This document shows, in pieces, positions 13,429 to 19,541 of a DNA stretch of 19,541 bases (position 1 is its first letter; each line of letters starts with the position of its first letter). The notes beneath the pieces are model-generated. The model was given only the letters and a program-made list of their open reading frames with translations, was not told the DNA's origin and did no database searches. Source of the stretch: Dehalococcoidia bacterium (GTDB lineage Bacteria; Chloroflexota; Dehalococcoidia; E44-bin15); the NCBI GenBank assembly GCA_030619615.1, contig JAUXBC010000008.1, positions 1 through 19,541 of the forward strand, read 5' to 3'. The position numbers and the translations under genes were made by a program.

Positions 13429-14571
13429 GTGGCAAAAGGGCTAGACTGGGCAAAGAGGCTATATGAAAACCGTAGCCAGAGGGCTAAGGAGCTGAGAGAG
13501 GAGGGCAAGAAGGTCATAGGCTATATCTGTGCCTTTCCTCCTAGGGAGCTGATCACTGCGGCGGGCCTGGTGCCCTATCGAATCACCGGGACGTTGGAGC
13601 CGATAGCCGAGGCCGATGCCTATCTTGAGACCCTGATGTGCCCCTACGTTCGGAGCTGCCTCGACCTCGGCATCAAAAAGCAATATGACTTCGTCGATGG
13701 CATGATCTGGCCCCATACCTGTGACAATATTCAGAAGACCTTCGATATCTGGAAACACTACGTCCCCCACTCCTATTTCCACTATCTGGACGTCCCCCAC
13801 ATGCCAGACCCCTCATCCTTCGAGTTCTTCGCCAAAGAGCTCGACGTGCTAAAGGGGAGCCTCGAGGAGTTTGGCGGGGTCAAGATAACAGAGGAGTGCC
13901 TCAAGGAGGCCATCGGCGTCCACAACGAGAACCGAGCTTTACTCAGGCAGCTTACCGGGCTGAGGAAGCAGGCCCCGCCCCTTATCTCCGCTACCGAGAT
14001 GACCCAGGTGATGATGGCTGCGATGAGCATACCAGTATATGAATCCAATGAGATGTTGAAGAATATTATCGAGGAGGTCAGCACCAGAAAGGATGGTCCC
14101 CAGAATAAGGCGACCAGACTTTTAATTTACGGATGTGAAATCGATGATATCGCCTTCATAAATCTGGTGGAGGAGTGTGGGGCCAATGTGGTCATCGACG
14201 ACCTATGCATGGGTACCAGGGACTACTGGAAGGACGTGGTCATGGAGGGCGATCCTTTGAAGAACCTGGCCCACCGCATTCTAGGGGAGATCATGTGTCC
14301 CCGCACCTTCCGCCGCTCACGGGGAACGCGTCAACAGGACCTTGACAATAGATTCAGCTACATAAGGGATTTCGCCAAGGAATTCAACGTCAACGGCGCT
14401 ATCCTCTATATAATAAGGTACTGTGATACCTTTGAGTTCGATGCCCCTGAGGTGAGGGACTATCTTGAGGAGGCTGGAATACGCGTTCTCCACCTGGAGG
14501 ATGACTATAGTTTGACCAGTATTCAGGGCTATAAGACCAGGATCCAGGCCTTCTTGGAGATGATCGAGTAG
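13429..14571 (+). CDS. 2-hydroxyacyl-CoA dehydratase / benzoyl-CoA reductase BcrC-like subunit
   Basis: An HGD-D family subunit (380 residues, the size of HgdB/HadB or BcrC) that binds a [4Fe-4S] cluster and works with a partner subunit on a CoA ester after single-electron injection from an ATP-driven activator. Three cysteines, C71 and C77 in MCPYVRSC and C98 in HTCDN, are the likely cluster ligands. Three Cys per subunit is the pattern known from HadBC. The family N-terminus VIGYICAFPPRELITAAGLVPYRI (29-52) and a later YGCEIDD are also seen. The GTG start at 13429 has only a weak AGGT upstream, and no better start fits. It is followed after 45 bp by the second subunit and then by two activators, the gene order I associate with bcrCBAD. 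Substrate unknown; dehydratase and aromatic reductase cannot be separated by eye. Confidence 0.88.
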   Translation: MAKGLDWAKRLYENRSQRAKELREEGKKVIGYICAFPPRELITAAGLVPYRITGTLEPIAEADAYLETLMCPYVRSCLDLGIKKQYDFVDGMIWPHTCDNIQKTFDIWKHYVPHSYFHYLDVPHMPDPSSFEFFAKELDVLKGSLEEFGGVKITEECLKEAIGVHNENRALLRQLTGLRKQAPPLISATEMTQVMMAAMSIPVYESNEMLKNIIEEVSTRKDGPQNKATRLLIYGCEIDDIAFINLVEECGANVVIDDLCMGTRDYWKDVVMEGDPLKNLAHRILGEIMCPRTFRRSRGTRQQDLDNRFSYIRDFAKEFNVNGAILYIIRYCDTFEFDAPEVRDYLEEAGIRVLHLEDDYSLTSIQGYKTRIQAFLEMIE

Positions 14572-14584
14572 GGAGATCTTTCTA

Positions 14585-14602
14585 ATTCAGCCTATTCAGC
14601 CT
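14585..14602 (+). repeat. 9-bp direct tandem repeat in an intergenic gap
   Basis: ATTCAGCCT occurs twice in tandem (14585-14593, 14594-14602), just before the AAGGAAG ribosome binding site of the next gene. Probably a slippage product; no function evident. Confidence 0.6.
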
Positions 14603-14616
14603 ATAAGGAAGTAGCG

Positions 14617-15963
14617 ATGAGTGAACAGAAAAATCCAGAGGCAACGCAGGAGGTGCCCAAGAGGACCTCGGCAAAAAAGTGGACCGAATCTGCGAGGAAG
14701 GTGCGCGGGCTGGTCCGGGATATGTATGTCCGTGCCTTCACCGAGGGCAAGCCGGTGGCCTGGGTCATGTTCACCTTGGTCAACGAGTTATTCGTGGCCA
14801 TGGATGTGGTGCCTGTCTACCCCGAGAACTTTGCTGGGCTCTGCGCCACCAAGCGCGTTGGCAATCCCTTCATTGACAGGGCGGAGGCCGATGGCTTCTC
14901 CAACGTCAGCTGTAGCTATGCTAGGATCGGTCTTGGCTATGCTGCCCTTTGGAAGGATATGGGGGAGATACCCTCCTTCGCCCCCGACGGAGGGATGGCA
15001 AAGCCCATAATGATGGTAGGTTCCAGCCTGGTGTGTGATACCAGGTATAAATGGTTCCAGACCTACTCCCGATACATGGACGTTCCCTATTACGCCTTTG
15101 ATATGCTTGGTCCACCGGCGTCTACTGCCTATCGCCCTGACGTTAGGGAGCAGTATATAAAGTATAACTTGGCTCAGCTTCAGGGGCTGGTAAGCTTTAT
15201 GGAGGAGCGCCTGGGGAAGAAGATGGACTGGGACAAGCTGGATGAGATCGTCCGCAGAGGTGAGAAGACCTATGTTCTATGGTACGATGCTTACATGCTC
15301 GCCGGCGGGGCGGTTCCCTGTCCCTTCCCCGCCGAAGACTCCTTCAATTGCTTCTTCCCCGCCTTCTTCATGATGGGCGAGGTGGAAGCCCTCGACTTCT
15401 ATCAGGGACTTTACGATGAGATCAAGTATAAGGTGGATAACAAGATGGGCAGCATCCCCGAGGAAAAGTATCGCCTCCTCTGGGGCGGCGGGCTCCCCCC
15501 ATGGCATACCATGCAGATCTTCAACTATGTGGAGGAACAGGGGGCGGTTTTCGTCTTTCAGTCGACCTACCTGCCCCTCCGCTTCGCGGATGTTCCCGAC
15601 AGGATCACCGATCCCCTGGAGCGCATGGTCCATTCGCGATATGAGGCGGCCATCAGTCGTGCCGAGCTTGATAGAAAGCTGGGACTCTTCGATCTATGCA
15701 ACTTCGTAGGCCTGGGAAATCCCTTGCTCTTTGTGGACGAGTTCAAGGTGGATGGGGTGGTGATGCACTGGCTCCGCTCCTGCCGCGGCACCACCATCGG
15801 CCAGGTCTACCAGAAGAACCTCCTCGAGGAGCGCACCTCAATACCCACCCTCTTCCTGGAAAGCGATATGTGTGATGTCCGTGACTATTTTGAGGCCGAT
15901 TGGAAGGTGAAGCTCAGCGCCTTCCTTGAGACCCTGGAGGCCAGGAAAAGGGCGGGAAGCTAG
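14617..15963 (+). CDS. 2-hydroxyacyl-CoA dehydratase / benzoyl-CoA reductase BcrB-like subunit
   Basis: The second HGD-D family subunit, 448 residues, the size range of HgdA and BcrB. It begins with a polar tail of about 20 residues, then the family fold (VAWVMFTLVNELFVAMDVVPVYPEN, 48-71). Three cysteines, C76 (GLCATKR), C99 (VSCSYAR) and C140 (SLVCDTRYKW), are positioned as cluster ligands. ATG 14617 is preceded by AAGGAAG five bases upstream. It lies 45 bp after the BcrC-like gene and 12 bp before the first activator, so all four are surely one operon. The protein would form the heterodimeric catalytic component with the preceding product. Being clearly unlike that subunit in sequence while sharing the family fold is normal for this system. 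It would be extremely oxygen-sensitive if it resembles characterised members. Confidence 0.88.
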   Translation: MSEQKNPEATQEVPKRTSAKKWTESARKVRGLVRDMYVRAFTEGKPVAWVMFTLVNELFVAMDVVPVYPENFAGLCATKRVGNPFIDRAEADGFSNVSCSYARIGLGYAALWKDMGEIPSFAPDGGMAKPIMMVGSSLVCDTRYKWFQTYSRYMDVPYYAFDMLGPPASTAYRPDVREQYIKYNLAQLQGLVSFMEERLGKKMDWDKLDEIVRRGEKTYVLWYDAYMLAGGAVPCPFPAEDSFNCFFPAFFMMGEVEALDFYQGLYDEIKYKVDNKMGSIPEEKYRLLWGGGLPPWHTMQIFNYVEEQGAVFVFQSTYLPLRFADVPDRITDPLERMVHSRYEAAISRAELDRKLGLFDLCNFVGLGNPLLFVDEFKVDGVVMHWLRSCRGTTIGQVYQKNLLEERTSIPTLFLESDMCDVRDYFEADWKVKLSAFLETLEARKRAGS

Positions 15964-15975
15964 TAAGGGCTTGCT

Positions 15976-16812
15976 ATGTATTTTGCGGGAGTTGATATAG
16001 GCTCCACCATGACCAAGGTGGTGATTATGGATGAGGTGGTTCTCGCCTGCGTCATCGGTCCCACCGGCGCTGAGCACCGCCGCCTTGCCAATAAGGTTAT
16101 GGAGGAGGCGCTGAGGCAAGTAAATTTGCCCTTCGATGAAATATCCTATGTGGTGGCTACAGGCTATGGCAGGATTAGCGTTCCCTTTGCCGACAAACAG
16201 ATCACGGAGATAACCTGCCATGCTAAAGGGGTCTCTAGCCTTTTCCCTACGGTTCACACCGCTATCGATATTGGGGGGCAGGATGCCAAGGGGATCAAGA
16301 TCGCCGATGGCAGGGTGGTAGGCTTTGTGATGAACGATAAGTGTGCTGCTGGGACGGGGAGATTCTTAGAGGTGATCGCCGATGATTTGGGTCTTAGGCT
16401 TGAGGAGATGGGGGAACTCTCGCTGAACTCCAAGAACAGGGTTGAGATCAGCAGCACCTGCACCGTGTTTGCCGCGCAGGAGGTGGTATCCCGCATCGCC
16501 GAGGGCACCCCTATAGAGGACGTATTGGCGGGCCTTCATGAGGCCATCGCCAGCAGGGTATTCCGAATGGTGGAAAGGCTGAAGATAGAGCGAGATGTGG
16601 TGGTTACCGGGGGGGTAGCGAAGAATATAGGCGTGGTTAAGGCACTGGAGGAGCACGCGGGTTTTCCTGTCCTCGTCCCCGAGGAGCCACTGCTTACCGG
16701 CGCTGTCGGGGCTGCTTTATTGGGCAAGGAGCTTACCCTGAAGGCCCTGGAGAGCGGAAGGCCTATCGAAAGGGGGGCGCGCCGCCTCGAGGTGGCCACC
16801 TTCTTCGAATAG
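15976..16812 (+). CDS. Dehydratase/reductase activator ATPase A (BadF/BcrA/HgdC family)
   Basis: An ASKHA-fold ATPase that couples ATP hydrolysis to low-potential electron transfer into the dehydratase/reductase. It has 278 residues. The phosphate-1 motif is GVDIGSTMTKVV (5-16), phosphate-2 is DIGGQDAK (98-105) and the adenosine region is TGGVAKN (211-217). Cysteines C123 (NDKCAAGTGRF) and C162 (SSTCTVF) match the two ligands per subunit that hold the [4Fe-4S] cluster bridging two activator subunits. Every family motif looks intact. The start at ATG 15976 has a weak TAAGG upstream. It lies 12 bp after the BcrB-like gene and 29 bp before a second, different ATPase, so it may form a homodimer or, more likely, a heterodimer as in BcrAD/BzdPQ. 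Confidence 0.92.
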   Translation: MYFAGVDIGSTMTKVVIMDEVVLACVIGPTGAEHRRLANKVMEEALRQVNLPFDEISYVVATGYGRISVPFADKQITEITCHAKGVSSLFPTVHTAIDIGGQDAKGIKIADGRVVGFVMNDKCAAGTGRFLEVIADDLGLRLEEMGELSLNSKNRVEISSTCTVFAAQEVVSRIAEGTPIEDVLAGLHEAIASRVFRMVERLKIERDVVVTGGVAKNIGVVKALEEHAGFPVLVPEEPLLTGAVGAALLGKELTLKALESGRPIERGARRLEVATFFE

Positions 16813-16841
16813 GAAGGGCTTTATCTTTGGAGGTGTGATTC

Positions 16842-17630
16842 GTGGCGTTTTTTGCAGGGATTGATGTCGGCTCGGTAACAACTAAGGTTGTCATTACCAG
16901 GGACAGTGAGCTTACAGCTTACCATGTGGTCCCTTCGGGGGCAAACTATAAGATGGCGGCTCAAAAGGCGATGGAGGAGGTTCTGGCAAAGGCCGGGCTA
17001 TCCCTTAAAGATATAGCTTGTATTGTAGCGACCGGATATGGGGCAAGTAACGCTGATTTTGCTACCCTAAAGGTTACCGATATATCCTGCTGCGCAAAGG
17101 GGGTAAATCACCTATTTCCTTCGGTAAGGACGGTCATCGATGTTGGCGGTCAAGCGAGCAAAGCGATTCGGGTGAACGAGGAGGGGAGGTCAACCAATTT
17201 TGTGGTCAGCGAGAGGTGTGCAGCGGGGAGCGGTCGCTTTCTTCAGATCATTGCTCGTGTTCTCCAGATAGAGCTTGGGGATGTGGGTCCCCTATCCCTT
17301 CAAGCGAAGAAGCCTGTCATCTATACCACAAGTTGCGCCGTTTTCGGAGAATCGGAGGCCATATCCCGAATTGCCGAGGGTACCCCCAAGGAAGACATCC
17401 TGGCTGGGGTCCATAACGCCATGGCCCTCAAGATCTACAGCCTGATCAGCGGGGTGGGTCTGGAGGAGGAGTGCGCCATAGCTGGCGGCGGTGCCCTGGA
17501 TGTGGGGCTTATCAAGAGGTTGGAGGAAAAGCTGGGGGTTCATCTCCTGGTGCCACCCCAGCCCCAGATCATGGCAGCCTTGGGGGCAGCCTTAATGGCC
17601 GAGGAGAGGTCTCTCGCTCTGGCTAGTTGA
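16842..17630 (+). CDS. Dehydratase/reductase activator ATPase B (BadF/BcrA/HgdC family)
   Basis: A second ASKHA ATPase, 262 residues, related to but clearly distinct from its upstream neighbour. GIDVGSVTTKVV (6-17), C126 (SERCAAGSGRF), C165 (TTSCAVFGESEAIS) and AGGGALDVG are present, so the iron-sulfur bridge and nucleotide pocket are kept. In the phosphate-2 motif it has DVGGQASK (100-107) where activator A has DIGGQDAK: the first Asp is kept and the second is Ala. GGAGGTG (16829-16835) lies six bases before GTG 16842. The presence of two non-identical ATPases resembles class I benzoyl-CoA reductase (BcrA/BcrD, BzdP/BzdQ) rather than classic 2-hydroxyacyl-CoA dehydratases, which I know with one homodimeric activator. 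Whether the altered subunit hydrolyses ATP is open. Confidence 0.9.
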   Translation: MAFFAGIDVGSVTTKVVITRDSELTAYHVVPSGANYKMAAQKAMEEVLAKAGLSLKDIACIVATGYGASNADFATLKVTDISCCAKGVNHLFPSVRTVIDVGGQASKAIRVNEEGRSTNFVVSERCAAGSGRFLQIIARVLQIELGDVGPLSLQAKKPVIYTTSCAVFGESEAISRIAEGTPKEDILAGVHNAMALKIYSLISGVGLEEECAIAGGGALDVGLIKRLEEKLGVHLLVPPQPQIMAALGAALMAEERSLALAS

Positions 17631-17691
17631 AGCTTAGCATGAAAACCCCTGATTTCCCGCGATTTTGGCACTTCCTCAAAGGAGTTCAAAA

Positions 17692-18666
17692 GTGAAAGGT
17701 CGTGTCTTTTCTGGAGCAAGACCAACGGGAAGGCAGCACATCGGAAATTATCTGGGTGCTATCCAGAACTATGTTAGCCTTCAACAGGATTATGAGTGTA
17801 TCTACTGCGCGGTGGACATTCACGCTCTCACCAGCCTGGAGGACACCGACAAACTCCAGGAAAACATTGGCGAGATGATGCTTGACTGGCTGGCGGCAGG
17901 GCTTGACCCGGAGAGGAGCATCCTTTTTGTGCAATCCCACGTGCCCCAGGTGATGGAGCTGCACACCCTTCTCAGCATGATCACCCCCCTTAGCTGGTTG
18001 ACCCGGGTCGCCACCTTCAAGGAGAAGGCGCGCATGCAGCCCGACAATATAAACTATGGGCTGGTGGGCTACCCCGTGCTGATGACCGCAGACATTATCT
18101 TGTACAAGGCGGACACCGTGCCGGTGGGTGAGGACCAATTGCCCCATCTGGAGCTGGCAAGGGAGATCGTGCGCCGTTTCCACAATCTCTTTGGTCCCAC
18201 CTTCCCTGAACCGCAGGCAAAGCTCACCGATGCCCCCCTTATCCTGGGGCTGGACGGGGTAAACAAGATGAGTAAGAGCTACAACAACCATATCGAACTG
18301 GCGGCGTCGCCAGAGGAGACCTACGAGCGGGTGATGGCCGCCTTCACCGACCCCGCCCGCCGCTACCGCAGCGACCTCGGACACCCTGAGGTATGCAATG
18401 TCTATCGCCTCCATAGGTTTTATAACCCAGAGCGACTGGAGGAGCTTGCCGCAGAGTGTCGCGCTGCCGGTATTGGCTGCGTTGACTGCAAGGAACTCCT
18501 CGCCCAAGGGATAAATCGGGCTCTTCAGCCCTTCCGTGAGAGGCGCGCCATAGTTGCGGCAAGACCTGGCTATGTGGAGGAGGTCCTTGCCGATGGCGCT
18601 CGTCGCGCCCGTGTTATCGCTACCGAGACCTTGAGAGAGGTCAAGGGGAAGATGGGGCTTATTTAA
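17692..18666 (+). CDS. trpS: Tryptophanyl-tRNA synthetase
   Basis: A class I aminoacyl-tRNA synthetase charging tRNA-Trp. With the GTG start at 17692, supported by AAAGGAG (17678-17684) seven bases upstream, the protein is 324 residues, the usual size. Its N-terminus then reads MKGRVFSGARPTGRQHIGNY, placing the HIGH motif at 16-19 as expected. The frame stays open to a TTG at 17665, but that would add nine residues with no ribosome binding site. KMSKS is at 192-196 (GVNKMSKSYNN). FSGARPTG, VDIHALT and VGEDQLPHLELAREI are all characteristic. It lies 61 bp after activator B with no hairpin between, so read-through from the operon is possible. No T-box or Trp-rich leader was seen in the short gap. 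Confidence 0.96.
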   Translation: MKGRVFSGARPTGRQHIGNYLGAIQNYVSLQQDYECIYCAVDIHALTSLEDTDKLQENIGEMMLDWLAAGLDPERSILFVQSHVPQVMELHTLLSMITPLSWLTRVATFKEKARMQPDNINYGLVGYPVLMTADIILYKADTVPVGEDQLPHLELAREIVRRFHNLFGPTFPEPQAKLTDAPLILGLDGVNKMSKSYNNHIELAASPEETYERVMAAFTDPARRYRSDLGHPEVCNVYRLHRFYNPERLEELAAECRAAGIGCVDCKELLAQGINRALQPFRERRAIVAARPGYVEEVLADGARRARVIATETLREVKGKMGLI

Positions 18667-18727
18667 GATGACTTAATTACCTTTAACCAAGCGCGGTCGA
18701 CAACCCTTTGGGGTAGCCAACCAGGCG

Positions 18728-19468
18728 GTGAGGGAGGCGGGAGGCGTGGTTATGGCGCATTTCCGAGGGGAGAAGCGCATCGAATATAAGGGGAGGACGG
18801 ACCTCGTCACCGACGTCGACCTGCTGGTTGAGGAGAGGATGATAGCTCTTCTTCAGAAGGAATATCCCAGCTTCGGCATCATCACCGAGGAGTCGGAGGA
18901 AATCGCCGGCGATTCACCCTATACCTGGGTCATCGACCCCATAGACGGCACCCGCAACTTCGCCCGCGGCATCCCCCACTTTTCCGTTGCCCTTGCCCTG
19001 ACTCAAGGTGATGAGGTGCTTTTGGGCATCGTTTACGACCCGCTGCGGGAGGAGTTCTTTTGGGCTGAGAAAGGAGGGGGGGCCTTCCTCAATAATTCTC
19101 CCATCTCTGTCTCCAAGAAGACCTCACTGGAGGCCTCTCTCATCGGCTTCGATATGGGATACGATGCTGAGAGGGGGCAGGAGGTGCTGGATGTGGCCAG
19201 CGCCCTCTGGCCTGGGGTGCAGAGTGTGAGGGTGATGGGCTCGGCTACATTGGGGCTGGCCTACGCCGCCTGCGGTCGATTAGACCTCTATCTTCACCTC
19301 TCCCTTTCCCCCTGGGACCTAGCGAGCGGCATCCTTCTGATCAACGAAGCGGGGGGCAAGATCAGCGAAACAGACGGGAAGCCGGTGAGTATCCGCAGCA
19401 AAAGGGTCATCGCCACCAGCCAGGCGATCTACGAGGAGTTCATGAGGCGGACTAGGGGGCGGGCTTAG
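18728..19468 (+). CDS. Inositol monophosphatase family phosphatase
   Basis: A Mg-dependent, Li-sensitive-type phosphomonoesterase of the IMPase/SuhB/CysQ fold. It has E54 in IITEES, the motif WVIDPIDGTRNF (67-78) with metal ligands D70 and D73, and SPWDLASGILLINEAGG (194-210) with D197. At 246 residues it is slightly short at the N-terminus. The best start is unclear: GTG 18728 has no clear ribosome binding site, and ATG 18752 has GGAGG but would remove part of helix 1. The open frame upstream (ANQAV before the GTG) still looks like helix-1 sequence with no standard start codon. Substrate could be inositol phosphate, another sugar phosphate or a nucleotide phosphate such as PAP. It lies 61 bp after trpS on the same strand. 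Confidence 0.88.
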   Translation: MREAGGVVMAHFRGEKRIEYKGRTDLVTDVDLLVEERMIALLQKEYPSFGIITEESEEIAGDSPYTWVIDPIDGTRNFARGIPHFSVALALTQGDEVLLGIVYDPLREEFFWAEKGGGAFLNNSPISVSKKTSLEASLIGFDMGYDAERGQEVLDVASALWPGVQSVRVMGSATLGLAYAACGRLDLYLHLSLSPWDLASGILLINEAGGKISETDGKPVSIRSKRVIATSQAIYEEFMRRTRGRA

Positions 19469-19507
19469 AAGTCAATTTAAGTAGCCCCAACCTTCAGGAT
19501 CGCCCTT

Positions 19508-19535
19508 ATTAGCGGAGCTAGAGCTTCACGCTAAT
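19508..19535. repeat. Small inverted repeat near the right window edge
   Basis: ATTAGCG (19508-19514) and CGCTAAT (19529-19535) are perfect 7-bp inverted arms separated by 14 nt. It lies about 40 bp after the phosphatase stop and could be a terminator stem or operator. The spacer is long and no T-run follows inside the window. The rest of 19469-19541 holds nothing else recognisable. Confidence 0.3.
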
Positions 19536-19541
19536 CATGGC

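Noticed and set aside
17631..17691. T-box or Trp attenuator upstream of trpS
   Set aside because: The 61-bp gap is too short for a T-box, and no Trp-rich leader or terminator/antiterminator stems are visible.
17686..18507. 273-codon minus-strand open frame opposite trpS
   Set aside because: It lies fully inside trpS, the composition is a mirror of trpS codons, and no family motif is visible.

Overview
The window reads as chromosome from a strictly anaerobic bacterium. The evidence is a radical-type 2-hydroxyacyl-CoA dehydratase / class I benzoyl-CoA reductase-like enzyme with its ATP-driven iron-sulfur activators, a kind of system found almost only in anaerobes. Base composition is moderately GC-rich by eye and similar throughout. 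An insert in the RecG helicase core is one I associate with Chloroflexota (Dehalococcoidia), but that placement is tentative and was not tested.

Layout. (1) Bases 2-3636, plus strand: the 3' part of recG and argS, overlapping by 4 bp. (2) Bases 3687-6705, plus strand: an acyl-CoA synthetase, preceded by a 17-codon leader ORF that overlaps its start, and an HMG-CoA lyase-like enzyme that lacks the family's catalytic cysteine. A long symmetric hairpin closes the unit against a convergent one. (3) Bases 6766-10906, minus strand: two tandem paralogous ThDP enzymes of the oxalyl-CoA decarboxylase / 2-hydroxyacyl-CoA lyase type. Each has its own near-identical promoter layout and leader. (4) Bases 10907-11211: a divergent promoter region with back-to-back -35 boxes. 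(5) Bases 11212-17630, plus strand: a CaiB/BaiF CoA-transferase, a standalone formyltransferase resembling the N-terminal domain of 10-formyl-THF dehydrogenase, two dehydratase/reductase subunits, and two different activator ATPases. (6) Bases 17692-19468, plus strand: trpS and an inositol-monophosphatase-family gene.

Working together (inference): regions 2-5 form a CoA-thioester module between housekeeping genes. The ThDP enzymes, CoA-transferase and formyltransferase are each linked, through their families, to formyl groups or formyl-CoA. The dehydratase/reductase with paired ATPases would act on a 2-hydroxyacyl-CoA or an aromatic acyl-CoA. One reading is that a 2-hydroxyacyl-CoA is made or cleaved at the formyl-CoA level by the ThDP lyases, the C1 unit is exchanged with tetrahydrofolate or formate, and the dehydratase converts the 2-hydroxyacyl-CoA to an enoyl-CoA. 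No substrate can be fixed from sequence alone. No ferredoxin, transporter, RNA gene, mobile element or CRISPR array was seen.
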